Source: Agelaius tricolor (Eukaryota; Chordata; Aves; Passeriformes; Icteridae). From it: 64,000 nucleotides of DNA. This document shows positions 12,231-23,107 of the stretch, piece after piece. Positions within the stretch are counted from its first letter, which is position 1. The number at the start of each line of letters is the position of its first letter. The DNA is taken from assembly GCA_023055355.1 (NCBI GenBank), contig JALJCS010000029.1, positions 3,782,001-3,846,000 of the forward strand. Reading direction: 5' to 3'. The notes under the pieces are model-generated. The model searched no databases. It was not told where the DNA came from and saw nothing but the letters and a program-made list of their open reading frames with translations. Made by a program: the position numbers and the translations under genes.

Positions 12231-12314
12231 ATGACAACCCCGGGGATGCTGCCGGCCGGGGCCGGGGTGCTGCTGTCGCCGCCGCCCCCCCGCGTCCCCC
12301 CCGCCCGCCGCTGA
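12231..12314 (+). CDS. Possible upstream ORF in the 5' leader, 27 codons
   Basis: An ATG in good context (gccgctgccATGa, G at -3) opens 27 codons rich in Pro, Gly and Ala and ends at TGA 12312-12314, well upstream of the main start. It would act as a translational control element only if transcription begins upstream of 12231, which is not known. The peptide resembles no known protein. Confidence 0.3.
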   Translation: MTTPGMLPAGAGVLLSPPPPRVPPARR

Positions 12315-12710
12315 GGCCAGCCAGGGGCTCCGGCAGCCCGACATCCCCGCATTCTGCATCCCGCCTGGAGCAGTCCCCCGGCAGCGGGGCGGGAGGAGAG
12401 GAGCTGCAGGGCATCCCGAAGGGTTTTGCCTGCTGTGCCTTCTTGCGCCTGGACACCTTTGCTAGCTCGCCTCGGGGGTGTTTTTTTGGGGTTTTTATTG
12501 GTTTTTGGACTGCCCCCGCCTCGGGACAAGCGTGCGGGAGTGGGGTACAGCCGGGCCCCCCCGGCGCCTCCTCGCCCAAGTGAGCCTCGGACTGCTGCCC
12601 GAAGAACCGGCTCGCCCAGCACCTTTGCCACTTCTCCTCCTCCTCTTCCTCCTCCTCCCCCCGGCCCTCCCGTCCTCCTCCCTCGCCCGAGGACAGCGGG
12701 ACTCCCTCCG

Positions 12711-12764
12711 ATGCCGCTCGGCAGGCTCAGCGCTCGCAGCCAGCCTTGCCGGGGGCTCTCCTGA
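12711..12764 (+). CDS. Possible upstream ORF in the 5' leader, 17 codons
   Basis: An ATG following ccctccg opens 17 codons (beginning MPLGRLSARS) and stops at TGA 12762-12764, 132 bases before the main start. Its context is weak (T at -3). It lies close enough to the main ATG to be in the leader for most plausible transcription starts. Regulatory role is inference. Confidence 0.3.
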   Translation: MPLGRLSARSQPCRGLS

Positions 12765-12896
12765 TCTCCGTGGAGCTCCGCAGCGCTCGCCCCGGTGGTT
12801 TTGCTCCCCCCCATCCCTCCTCTCCACCCACCCCTTCCCCCTTTTCGCCTTGTCGGGTGTGTTTTTTGCCTGTTGGAAAAGTCCCCGCTGCCCAGG

Positions 12897-13063
12897 ATGG
12901 GGGTCGGTGGGTGCTTGGCCCTGCCCTGGAGGTGCCTGGTCGTCCTCTGTCTCAGGCTGCTCTTCCTTGTGCCCGCAGGAGTGCCCGTGCGCAGCGGAGA
13001 TGCCACCTTCCCCAAAGCCATGGACAACGTGACAGTGCGGCAAGGGGAGAGCGCCACGCTCAG
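12897..13063 (+). CDS. NTM/OPCML: First coding exon of an IgLON adhesion protein (neurotrimin or OPCML)
   Basis: IgLONs are GPI-anchored, three-Ig-domain neuronal surface proteins that pair with each other to guide neurite growth and synapse formation. This exon encodes residues 1-55 and the first two bases of codon 56. Residues 1-27 are a signal peptide (hydrophobic core about 13-26, [14 protein letters not shown]). The mature start [19 protein letters not shown], with sequon N44-V45-T46, then QGESATLR, is the N-terminus shared by NTM and OPCML; the Ig1 Cys would be on exon 2. ATG 12897 is the first in-frame ATG and has strong context (A at -3, G at +4). The exon ends CAG|GTAGGA, phase 2, as in this family. 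The two paralogues are nearly identical here, so the choice between them is open; in other vertebrates they are neighbours. The remaining exons lie beyond the window. Confidence 0.93.
12962..12979 (+). promoter_or_regulatory. NTM/OPCML: Internal 3' splice site inside the first coding exon
   Basis: The stretch cttccttgtgcccgcag|GA, with AG at 12977-12978, is a consensus acceptor with a pyrimidine-rich run. It splits Gly28 after its first base. In mammalian NTM and OPCML, alternative isoforms carry a different signal peptide that joins exactly before VPVRSGD with a Gly at the junction. This acceptor therefore likely receives an upstream alternative first exon, leaving an 85-nt exon 12979-13063. 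The isoform comparison is established knowledge; its use in this bird is inference. Confidence 0.65.
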
Positions 13064-13069
13064 GTAGGA
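13064..13069 (+). promoter_or_regulatory. NTM/OPCML: Splice donor of the first coding exon
   Basis: CTCAG|GTAGGA follows codon 56 position 2. Without splicing the frame stops at once (TAG at 13065-13067), which supports this as the exon end. Confidence 0.9.
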
Positions 13070-13470
13070 GCAGCTGCACGGGGGCTTGGGGGGCTCGGGG
13101 GTGCTGCTTGCGTGGTGACTTTGGGGTCGTGACTCAGTTTCCCCGCGGGGGATGCGCCGTGCCGGCTGGCGGTGTGCGATGGTCCCGGGCAGCGAGCTGA
13201 GAGATTGGAGCGCCGGGGGATCGGGCTTGGGCTCAGCCCTCCCAGTTGTGTTCGGGAAAGTTACTGGGGGATGAAAAATAAGGGGCTGTGGTTCCCTTTG
13301 GGCGTCCTGCCCCCCAGCAGTGCGAGGCAGGGGCTCGGTTGCTGCTGTCGGTACCGTGGCTCGGGCACTTGGGCCGCGTTCGGTGCAGATGAATCCCGCT
13401 CTGCTCCTGGCGTGCAGTGCCCGGGGTGCTGCACCCGTGTCAGACCGCCCCAGCCTGGGGAAAGGGTGAG

Positions 13471-13998
13471 CTGGTGACCCCCTGGTGTGGCTTTGTGCCT
13501 TTATCTCAGGTGCAGACCTGCTGGAATTGGGAAGTGCGGGACGGGGCAGGTTGATGCTCCGTTCCTTAAAGATCCCTGCGCTCCAGAGGCAGGGGCTGCT
13601 GCTCCCTGGCAGCGTTCCCTCCATGGGAAGGGGAGAGATGGGGGCTGGGCGTTGCACCAGGGTCCTGCCTCCTGCAGCAGCGATCCGAGGGGCTCAGGGG
13701 CTGCCAAGGAATCCGTAATTTAGCTCAGCATAATTTCTGGGACATCTTATGCCCAGACACTCGTCCCTGTCCTCACAGCAGATGGGCGCAGTCATCCCAG
13801 AGGATGTTTGATAGGGACATTAAAAATCAAAAGCCAGGTTTTAATTGCAGCGTTGGGAAGCGGCGCTTGCAACTCCGGCATGCTCGGGAGCGACTTTGCT
13901 CCTCCGGGGCATTGCATAGGTGACACCGACATCTGCGGGGCCAGCTGGGCGTGTGCGGTGACACTGCACTCCTGCCTTAGGCCAGCCCGTGGAGAGGG
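13471..13998. other. Intron: decay of the CpG island, unique sequence
   Basis: Moderately GC-rich unique DNA with no repeats or exons recognised. Confidence 0.4.
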
Positions 13999-14573
13999 GC
14001 CAAGCCAGGGCAGGAAAAAAAGCCCCAGGAGGAATTTCAGCAGGAATTTTCCTGCAATTCAGTTGTTTGCAGTCAAATCTTGTGTCCCCCCTCCCCAGCT
14101 CCTGGGAGGGTGGGAGCTGTGTTGTGGCCATTCCCCTGGGTTTGTCTTGTCATGGCACGACCGGGCAAAGAGGCTGGAGAATGGGTGGCAGAGGATGGAG
14201 TGTCTTGCTTAGGAATTTGAGCTTGGCTTAAAAAAAGAAGTAGCTCCTTTTCTTTCCTGAATTGCTGTGTTGTCCCAGGTGCCAAGCCAGGGCAGGAAAA
14301 AAAAGCCCCAGGAGGAATTTCAGCAGGAATTTTCCTGCAACTCAGTTGTTTGAAGCCAAATCTTGTGTCCCCCTCAGAGCCCCTGAGTGCTCCTGGGAGG
14401 GTGGGAGCTGTGTTGTGGCCATTCCCCTGGGTTTGTCTTGTCAGGGCACAACTGGGCAAAGAGGCTGGAGAAGGTGGCAGAGGATGGAGGATAGAGTGTC
14501 TTGGTTAGGAATTTGAGCTTGGCTTAAAAAAGTAGTAGCTCTTCTTCTTTCCTGAATCGCTGTGTTCTTCCAA
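13999..14573 (+). repeat. Tandem duplication, two copies of about 282-293 bp
   Basis: Copy 1 (13999-14280) and copy 2 (14281 to about 14573) both begin gccaagccagggcagg. Both continue through gccccaggaggaatttcagc, tttgtcttgtca and ggaatttgagcttggctt. Differences are scattered substitutions and small indels; copy 2 has an extra agagcccctgagtg-type insertion and loses a few bases near the ggagaa motif. I estimate a little over 90% identity by eye. A third copy begins (gtgccaaaattcc) and stops at once. It is not a known transposon to me. Confidence 0.92.
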
Positions 14574-17500
14574 GTGCCAAAATTCCTACAGATCCTGCTG
14601 TCAAAGAGGGAGGGTTACAGGGGGTCTGGGCAGTGAAACACATGGGGTGGCAGCAGCTGGGTGGGTGCTCTGCAAACTTATGGGAAGAGGCTCTTGTGGG
14701 GGCCTGCACAGGGTTTTGGGCATAGATCAGGGATCTTGATCCACACCATGGATTGAAGTGGTCTGCCCTGGCACTGGGTGGTCACTGGTGCTGGAGGAGA
14801 ACAAAGGGAAGCTTGGGTGAGTCAGCAGGAGGGATTCTTCTGTCAGGGACATTTCATGGAAAGGTGACAAATCCTGTCCCTGGGAGGTGGCTCTGGGGAG
14901 GACAGCAGTGTGCCATCATCCCAGAGCTGCCATGGGTGCATCCCTGTAGAGCTGGGAGCCACTCTGGTGGCAGGGGATGTCCCTGTCCCTTGATAGGTGC
15001 CTTGCCAATACAGGTGTGCCCCAGGAGAGGGGCACGTGGGCTTTGGGGTGTGCAGCTTGTGCAGATTCTGCTCCCCCTGTGCTGATGACATTCCTGCCCC
15101 TGGAGCAGGGATTGCTCCTGGAAATGAATGGCTTGCTGCCACCACCAGCTCAGTGCTCTGCTCTGGTGACAGAGACATGCAGGTGTGGCTTTGCCTGGGC
15201 ATTTGGAGGGGTTCTCCTGCTGGTTTGAGGTGGGAGCAGCTGGCCCAGCAGGCAGAGGGACATTGCTGCATCCCCTGGTCAGTCCCTGTCATGCTGCACT
15301 GTGGCAGGAGCCAGGAGGAGCAGAGCATGTGGAAACCTGAGGAAATCAAGGAAGCATGAATCTTCCTGCCTGCTCCCCTCCCAGCCTGGCGTGCCCATCG
15401 ATCTGTTGTGGAGGAGTTTAACTTGTGCAGAATAGCAATGCTGCTATAAAGGCTTTGGCAGACCCCAGCCATGCTCCTGGCCACCTCCTGCCCAACCCTG
15501 CATGGGTGGCAGTCAGAAAAGGGGGAAAAAAAAAATCAGGTCTAATCCAATCCCACTCATTTCCATGCAAGGTGGGAGGACAGGGAGCTGCAGCCAAGGA
15601 TTTGGAAGGAGAGATGTTTCTAGAGGTCCCTTCTTGGTGTTTCACAGATGCCAAAAGGGAAGAACAAGCTGAAAACTCAGCAGCAGAAGTTGCTCTTTCT
15701 CTGGAGCACTTGGAAATCCTGTCCCACCCTCTTCCCAAGGGAGAGGCTTTGGCTGTTGGAAATAGGTTATTTTATTGGGGTGGCAGGTGCTGAGGAGCCC
15801 AAGCTGCTGTCAAACAGCAGTGCCCTGCCAAGAGGCTCTTTTCAGCTCTGTCCCTCCAAGCAGAGTGAATTCAGTGCTGGGAAAAAGCTGGATTGAAAGC
15901 TGCAAGGAGATTTCTCTGTTGAAAAGGCTTTGCTCTGTACAATCCACTGTGGGGAATCAGTTTAGGACCAGAGACGTTGGAGGTGTTCAGGTATTTCCTT
16001 CCATCTCGTGATGTTTCTGCTGGAGGGTACAGGCATGTCGTGGGTACCAGCACTTTGGATCACTGTATTTCATTTAAATCAAGCTTTAGATGTTGGTTTA
16101 GGGCTGCTGCCTGGGATAGGAGGGGTAGGATTTACTCCTGGGTGCAGCAAAGCCTGCGGGAGTAGGGAAAGGGTTTGAGGGTGCTGTGTCACAGTACTGT
16201 GCTTTTACTGATGGATGTGTTGGTCCTGCTTTGGGGTTACACTGAGGAGTTGTGTGCAGGTGGAAGTCAGTTTTCTGTCCTTCCTTGTGTCCTTAAGCAC
16301 AGATTGTGAGGGTGAGGCTGATCTTCATCCCCTCCCACCATGTCCACACAGCTCTGCCCTCACCAGCAGCGAGTGGCTCACGCTGAGAGGACCCATCCTG
16401 AACTTCCACCCAGTGCTTGAACCGAGTCCAGGCATTGCTGAGACCTTTGGAGCAGCTCTCTGGGCACCAAAACAAACGGCTTGATTATGATTTCACTTTA
16501 ATTGGCATCAGTCAGCGCTTTCCATGGCGAGGCTCTGACATTCCCATCAGCAGCACAGGCGCCTGCATGGTGTCCCCCCGAATCCACGGTGCTCCTCTCT
16601 CCATCTCCTCTGGTTTCCTTGGCAGGGTGATGCAATGCCTTCATTTATTCCCCTCTTTGATTCCAACACTAGAAGTCAAATTTGAGTTAAACATAAGGCA
16701 AAGCTTTTTTTAACCCTGATGTTTCCTGTGGTTTCCACGCAGGCTTTGAAAAGGGCTGTGAGCTTTGCCACTGAGCTCTGTCATTCTTTACCTAAGCCTG
16801 TTTTGCAAATTTATTTGGCCCCTGTTGTGCTCTTGAAATAATTTTGGAGAAATGATGACTTGGCTGTGAAACAAAACAAAATCAAGCATGTTTGTTTGAT
16901 GGGTGCAAACAGAAAGTGCTTGTTTGCTAAGCAGAAAAGACTATTTTTCAGAGATGGGTCTGTTTTCTGTGACTCTTTGCTGCCCCATCTTTTCCCTTTT
17001 ATTCACAGGAATTTGCCTCGCTGTGTTTTTATTGTGTAATAGAAAAATAGGAGTGATCTCCAATGGGTAAATGTGGTGTGTTCCAGCACCCAGGTCCTGG
17101 GGGAGCCTCCAAGTCCCCCCCAATGCTTTTCCTGCCAGTGTTTGAGTGAGGGTGATTCTCACTGAGGTTTTGGGCAGCCGCCTTTGTGGTTTGCAGTCAA
17201 TGAGCGCAGAAATCCTGCAGGGGGAGGAGGCCAAGGGAACCCATTCCAGGCTGTCTGTGCCTGGGAAAGCCTTGGCTGAGTCATGGGGGGTTCAGGGGGG
17301 CTCAGAGGGCAGTGCCCAGCACTGGGCTGGGCTCCTGGTGTGAGTAACAAAAGCCAGACAGGGAAGAGGATGATGATGAAAGGGGCCAGCCATGATTACT
17401 AACCCTCCTGCCCAGCTCTGTGTCCGTTTTGCTCCAGGCTCCCACTCCCACTCTGAGCTGCAATAACCCCACTGAGGGAGTGTTGCTTGTCCACCCTGTC

Positions 17501-17691
17501 CCACCAGCTGGGAACACCCCAAGTTAGGCATTCCCATCTCCTGCCCTGCCCAGCCAACTCCCCCCCTTCCCTGCACAACCAGCACATTCCTGATTTCCAG
17601 ATCAGTGCTCATCTGCCTCTCCAGGGCCCAGACCTGTGGAAAAGCCATCCCATCCCCATGGTCTCCACGCCCAGTACCTGGTGGTTTTCAG

Positions 17692-17723
17692 GAAATAAAT
17701 AACCTGCTGCAGTTATTTATTTC
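17692..17723. repeat. Perfect 12-bp inverted repeat, 8-nt loop
   Basis: Left arm gaaataaataac (17692-17703), spacer ctgctgca, right arm gttatttatttc (17712-17723). The arms are exact reverse complements. It could form a hairpin in the intronic RNA, or present paired AT-rich factor sites; function is unknown. Confidence 0.9.
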
Positions 17724-18364
17724 AGAGACTCCTGATTGCCTGCCTGCCTACTTCCCAAGGCCATAGAGGGAGATATAGCTGGGGCTGGCAGAGGCCAAGG
17801 TGTCACACCTTTGCTCTTCTCAGTTCCTGAGCAGTAGAGGAATTCTGAGCACCTGGGATGGGCTGGGAGCAGCTTCCAGCAGCCCTGTAGGGATGGAGTT
17901 AAGCTGTGCACTCATGTCTTAACCTAAGTTAATTCCACTAATTCTCCAATATCCACCACCTCTGTCCTTCTCCTTCAAACCTCTCCCCTTTTCATCCTGA
18001 GGTTTAGGGAATCAATTCAGGGCTGTGGTGACCCCTCCTGCATTAAGGTGGGGAAGGAGCAGAGCATGTCCTGCATCCCTCAGGGTGCCACTTCACCCCT
18101 GCCTCTCTCCTCTTGCTGGGTCCTCCTTTCTGGTCAGGGTTTTGTCCCCACATTGCTGGGGATGCCCCTGGGAGAGGCTGCAGGAGCCCCATGTGTGGGG
18201 TTTGTCGCTCACGAGCCGATTGCTCTGCTGGTGATGGCACGTTTCTGAAAGAGGAGTTTATTACAAAAGTGACATGTCAGCAAATCTCTGCCACCTCTCT
18301 CCCATCTCCGAGATGGAATCAGCTTAAAGTGGTGAAAAAAAATTGTCATATGCATGGATTATTC

Positions 18365-18389
18365 TTTTTTTTTTTTTTTTTTTTTTTTT
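18365..18389. repeat. Poly(T) run, 25 bp
   Basis: Uninterrupted T homopolymer in the intron. In the pre-mRNA it is a U-tract. Confidence 0.95.
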
Positions 18390-21300
18390 CCCTGAGTGCA
18401 ATTTCCATCTGAGATGAGACAAGCTCCTGATTGCTGTGCCAGAGGAGGGTTTCCCTTTATAGCTTTCCTGGTAGAGCTGCTGCCTCTGGTTCACTGGAGC
18501 TGGGGTCTCCTAGGGGACAAGTGGGCTTTTGTGGAGCTGGCATCTCCACCCTGGCTTAAGCATCTCAGATCTGGAAAAGCTGAAGTCAAACAAGCTTCAC
18601 CTTGGGATGGGGAAGGGAGGCCAGAGCAGCCCCACAGTGGAGCCATGCTGGGCTGGTGTTTGTAATGGTTAAGGCAGGCTTAGGAAATGGATTTTCAGTT
18701 GTCAGCCCTGCCCTCAGCTCCTGGTGTGACGTTAGGTGCCCTCCCAGGCCCTATAAATGTCTTGATTCGTGCACGGCAATTGCAATGCTTCCTTTCTCTG
18801 CTCCATGAGTCATCTGCTTGCGTTGCAGTCTCTTTGTGGCAGGATTCATCCCTCTGCAAGGAAAATGCTAAAAGTGTCCTACTGGAGGGCACCAGAGGTG
18901 TCCACCCATGTCCTGCCCTTGCTTGGGGTTTGAAGAGGGGATTGGGAGATCCATTTGCTTGGCCATGGCAGGGAATTGTCATGTTGGAGGTACCTGGCGT
19001 ACTGCAGAGGTGCTGGCAGGGTGGATTCTTAGGTGGGAGCTGAAGTAAAATCAGGGATATTGGGACTTGGGGAAGCAATGCCTCTGTGGGGCTGCTCACT
19101 GCCCCCAAGCCTGCTCTGAAGCTGCCTCACCGGAACCACGAGCTGATGGAAGCCTTGGAACTGAGCACTTGTGGGTGCCAATCCAAGGGAGGGCACTTGG
19201 CCTCACCTGTAGCCTTTGGCTGTCCTGATGTGCTGTCCCAGTGCCACCCTGGCAGAGCCCTCTGGGCCACGCTGCTGCTGGCACTGCAGCCCTGAACTGG
19301 CAGCTCCCATGTGTGTGTTAACAGAGGTGGGCTGGGGATGTGGGTCATCTCTAGCTTGCCTAAGGATTTGTCACTTCTGTTGGCCTCACTGGAGTTACTC
19401 CAATCTGTGCCGTTGGAAAAATTCTCTTCTTGATCAGACAGAGTTGTTTTCTTCCCCCCAGACCTGCCAAAACCTGCCACTTTGAGCTCAGACACCCTTA
19501 TTTTCCTTCGGAGGAAAAAAAATCAGGAAGGAACTAATCTACGACCACATCAGTGGGAGCCTGGGCTAATAGAAATTGTAATGAGAATCCAGAGCCAAAC
19601 AAACAGGCAAATGGGGAAAATGCAATCCCACTGATGCGACAGAGAGATTTATGCCAGCAAAGGGGCTGATCCAGTGCTCATTAATGTCACCATGAGTCTT
19701 TATCCCAGCTGTAATGGACTGGGGATCAGGTTGGAAGACAGCATTTCAGTCCTGCTCCAGGATGCAGACTGTGAACGGGTTGTGTGTGGAATAGCAATGT
19801 GGAATTCCTTCTCCCCGGGGTTTGCTCGTTGTTGCATGCGGCACCTTCGCAAAGCAAGTGGGAAATACCTTCTGCTCTCCTTGGGTTTAGTTCTCAGAGG
19901 TGCAAGGCTGTGAAGGAGCCAAGTCTGAGGCTCAGGCTTGGCTGTCTGGTTGCTGCAGCGTCTGCTGAACCGCCAACAGCATCTCCATCATGAGGATATT
20001 AAAAATCCTGGTTTAAATAAGGATTCTTCAGCTGTCAGGGAGTGGTGTTGGCTGTCACCGCCACAGTCACGCTGGGAAGCATCCTTAGTTTATGTGCAAA
20101 GTGAGGAGGCAGATGGGTGGGTATGGAAAATCTGCAGGCAAACTTGACTTTGCAGCTGGATTCTTCCCTGGAAAAATCTGGGAGAGAAATGGGATGAGGT
20201 CTGGAGAGCTGAGCCTGGTCTGAAGGTGGGGACACCTTTGGGGACAGTGCTGGATAGGAAAGGACACCAAGGGTCAAACAGCAGAGGAGTGAGTCCAGCT
20301 CTGCATGTCAATGAGGACAGAGTAAATAAGGGATAAAACCACCTTCCAACATGAGCAGCTGGTGAAATATCACAGGATTTCTTTCCCAGAGATGGGAGAT
20401 TTTGACCAGCTCTGTGCCTGCAACCATAAATGGCTCTGACACCTGTGTCTGTTTTATAAGACACATGCAGAGCCCCAGCCATGATCCAAACATTCATTAC
20501 TTGGGATTTTTGAGTCTCTTTTTCCCTTTTTTTGTCATGGTGGGATCATTATTTTCGCATCTTCACATCCTCAGTTCAGCAAAAGCAGTGTGTTTTTCAG
20601 CCTCGTGGTTTTTACTCATCTCTAATAAGAAGTATGAGAGGAAGCTGTTGAGAAAAGCAAATTCTCAAAGGTATGAAAGGAGAGCAGGGCAGCTCCAGGC
20701 TCAAAGACACCACCAAATCTCAAGATACTTTGGACCTACAGATAGGCACAGCAGTAATATTTGAAGGCATATTTAGGTTGTTATCCTTCAGTCCTCCAAA
20801 TTCAATCAATTTTATGTGTAGGGCTTTATTCCTTAAATAACCTTAAAAACCATAAAGATAACATTTAATTATCTTGCATCCCTTTTCCTTTCTCACAGTC
20901 CAGTAGAAAGCTCTTGATGAGCTCAAAGGAAAGGTGACTGAGGTGAAAATTCAAGGAAGTATTTTCCAAGTCCTTTTTCTTCCATTACTATTCAGCAGGA
21001 GCTGGGAGTCTACTTTCATTCAAAAATTTCAGGTTTTTATCATTTGTTAAATAAGAAAGTACTTTTTCTTTTTTAATTCAAACCCAGATATTTTTATTAA
21101 ACAATCCATTTCTTTCTTGCATACCTTGACTGGAAAGGATTTGACTTAGAATTGCCTTGTGGGGGAGAGGGCAGGTTTGGGTTTGCTTGGAAAAATAGTA
21201 TTTCTTTCCTTTTATCTGAGTTTGTGAGTTCAGTGAAGCATTTTCTCAAATGTTACAGGAAGTTCTCTGATGAAGCTAAAGCAAGATTTGGTTTAAAAGT

Positions 21301-21777
21301 GTTTTATAGGAAGTAGCAAGATTCTGATTTCATTCAGTCTCAGAAGGAAAGGGTTTCTGGACACACACAGTTTCCCTTTAGCTGAAAATAAATCTTGCCC
21401 TCCTCACCTCAAAACTGCTTTACCTCTTGGGTCAATTTTTCCATCAAACTTCATCCCTGCCGTTGCTTGCTACTCTGTGGAAGAGCTGCTTTGTTTTGAA
21501 TCAGACAAAGTTTGTTTTGAATGATGTTTTCCAAGGCCAAACTTCCAGCTGGCCAAGGCATGTCAGGACCGTGTTTGCTCTGCAAACTTCCACAGTGTGG
21601 AGTCAGGGCAGGACGTGGCAGCGTTGGGAGGGAGCAGTTTGGAGGTTCCTCATGGTGTGTGTGTGTGCAAGGGATGTGATTTAGTCCTCTACAAACACGA
21701 GGAGCCAAAGGTATCTTGTTGGCCTTGACCAGTGGAATTAAAGATTCTCTTCCCTCTCTCGCATTCTGTGGCAGGGC

Positions 21778-22055
21778 AGGGTGTGGGGATCAGTCTCCTC
21801 TCATGAGTAATGAGCGATAGGACAAGAGGAAACAACCTTAAGTTGCACCAGAGGAGGTTTAGTTTGGATATTAGGGGATATTTCTGTACCAAAAGGGATG
21901 TCAAGCACTGGAATGAGGAATCCCTTCTCAATCTTGGAGGGATTTAAAAGCCACGTGCATGTGGCACTTGGGACACAGGTGAGTGGTGGCCTTGAGGAAT
22001 GGTTGGAGTTGATGGTCTTAGAGGACTTTTCCAGCCTGAACAATTCTGTGCTCAG
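21778..22055 (+). mobile_element. CR1 LINE 3' fragment
   Basis: It follows the CR1 3' region in order: gataggacaagaggaaacaa, a ttgcaccagaggaggtttag stretch, tggatattagggg, the ggatgtcaagcactggaat stretch, gtggccttgaggaatgg, and finally gaggacttttccagcctgaacaattctgtg. It belongs to a different CR1 subfamily from the 2.6-kb copy. Truncated and non-coding. Confidence 0.9.
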
Positions 22056-22470
22056 AAAGTCAAAATCCCATCTTGGGTTGTTGTTGCTTTGTCACGGAGG
22101 TGGCTGGCCAGGGGAGATGCTTTCACTGGTGCATGTCAGCTGGGCTCCTAAATTTCTCCTGTTGTCCTTGTCTCCTGGAGGATGGCAGCTGCAATTTCCT
22201 TGCTGGTTCCAAGCCAGCAGCTTGCAGACTGTTGGCATTGCTCAGCAGACACGGGGCCTTCACCTCAGCCACCTCTGTGAGTCTGAAAACAACACAGACA
22301 TTTTTGGCTGTCCAGAGGTGCTCTTGGTGACCTCCATCCATTCAAGTGGCACTGCCTGAAATAACCTGAAGGGATCGTAGGGTTATCAACATCCTCTTGA
22401 TCTTTCTAGAAAAGGCTGCAGGCTTGGTGGCTGTGCATTGTTAGGAGGAACTTCACCCACCTTGGTGGCT
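22056..22470. other. Intron: unique DNA
   Basis: Nothing recognised between a CR1 tail and the target-site duplication of the next LTR. Confidence 0.4.
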
Positions 22471-22476
22471 CTGACC

Positions 22477-23101
22477 TGTTGGGATCTCTGCTGCTCAGAG
22501 TGACCTTGAGAAAAGTTCAAAAGTCTCTTTTACCAGCCCAGTGCTCAAAGAAGGAGTCAGGGCTCTTCTTTTCTTGGTCTCAAGGTTGTTTATTGTATCT
22601 TATCTATAAAAAATTTTCTCCTGCTCTGCTGAGATCAGCTCAGCAAGACAGTCTGAGGCACTCTGCCTGCCCCTGGGGCAGTGTTATGTCTTTATACTAA
22701 AAACTACGTGTACAATGTTTACAATTACTTTTCAATACCCATCACCTATGTTAGACAGTGAGCTTCTACTCTAAAACAATTTGTCAGTGCCAACATCACA
22801 GCAGAAGATGGAGGCCAAGAAGAAGAAGGAGAAAAGCTGGACACACTCAGTTCCCTCCATCTTGCCTTCTGAACCCCCATACTAAAAACTCTAAAATCTA
22901 CTTTTTTACCTCTTGATAACTTTACTAATATTCTACCTAAACTGTTGTGGCTTGCTGGTCTTCATACAGGGTTGGTAATTTGCTCCATGGGTCATAATCA
23001 AACCCACAGGGGCATCCTGGGCTCTGTGCCAGTGTCCCTGAGCCCCCTGGCAGGGGTCTGGGCTGCTCAGGACAGCCAGAGGGATGCCCTGGGTCCTGCC
23101 A
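22477..23101 (-). mobile_element. Solo LTR of an endogenous retrovirus, 625 bp
   Basis: The plus strand begins TGTTGGGATCTC and ends GGTCCTGCCA, giving TG...CA ends. It is flanked by a perfect 6-bp duplication CTGACC (22471-22476 and 23102-23107). The word gttgtttattgt near 22586 is AATAAA on the minus strand, which sets the orientation as antisense to the gene. A 6-bp duplication fits ERVK-like (class II) avian elements; the family label is inference. No internal proviral genes remain. Confidence 0.9.
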
Positions 23102-23107
23102 CTGACC

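Larger units (their letters stand above)
11990..13470 (+). promoter_or_regulatory. NTM/OPCML: CpG-island promoter of the IgLON gene
   Basis: CpG dinucleotides are rare over most of the window but abrupt and dense here, with GC-box-like runs (cgcccgcccgcccgcccg near 12150-12170), a GA repeat at about 12043-12058 and CCTCC runs at about 12635-12665. The island surrounds the first coding exon, and no TATA box is evident, which fits a TATA-less, CpG-island start with dispersed initiation. The transcription start cannot be read from sequence alone. The 5' untranslated region would lie somewhere in about 12000-12896. The island decays into CpG-poor intron after about 13.47 kb. Confidence 0.85.
14574..21777. 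other. Intron: unique DNA
   Basis: No transposon or exon is recognised over this stretch. Landmarks are a run of 25 T at 18365-18389 and a perfect 12-bp inverted repeat at 17692-17723. Confidence 0.45.

Noticed and set aside
12795..12896. N-terminal extension of the IgLON exon from an upstream in-frame start
   Set aside because: The upstream codon at 12795 is GTG. The first in-frame ATG is 12897, in strong context and immediately followed by a proper signal peptide.
11927..13657. Minus-strand open frame of 576 codons opposite the IgLON exon
   Set aside because: GC-rich CpG-island DNA has few stops. The product is Pro/Arg/Gly/Ser-rich, has no recognisable domain, and lies antisense to a clear exon.
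21960..21990. Recursive splice site at acacag|GTGAGT
   Set aside because: The donor half is perfect but there is no pyrimidine tract before the AG, and it lies inside a CR1 fragment.
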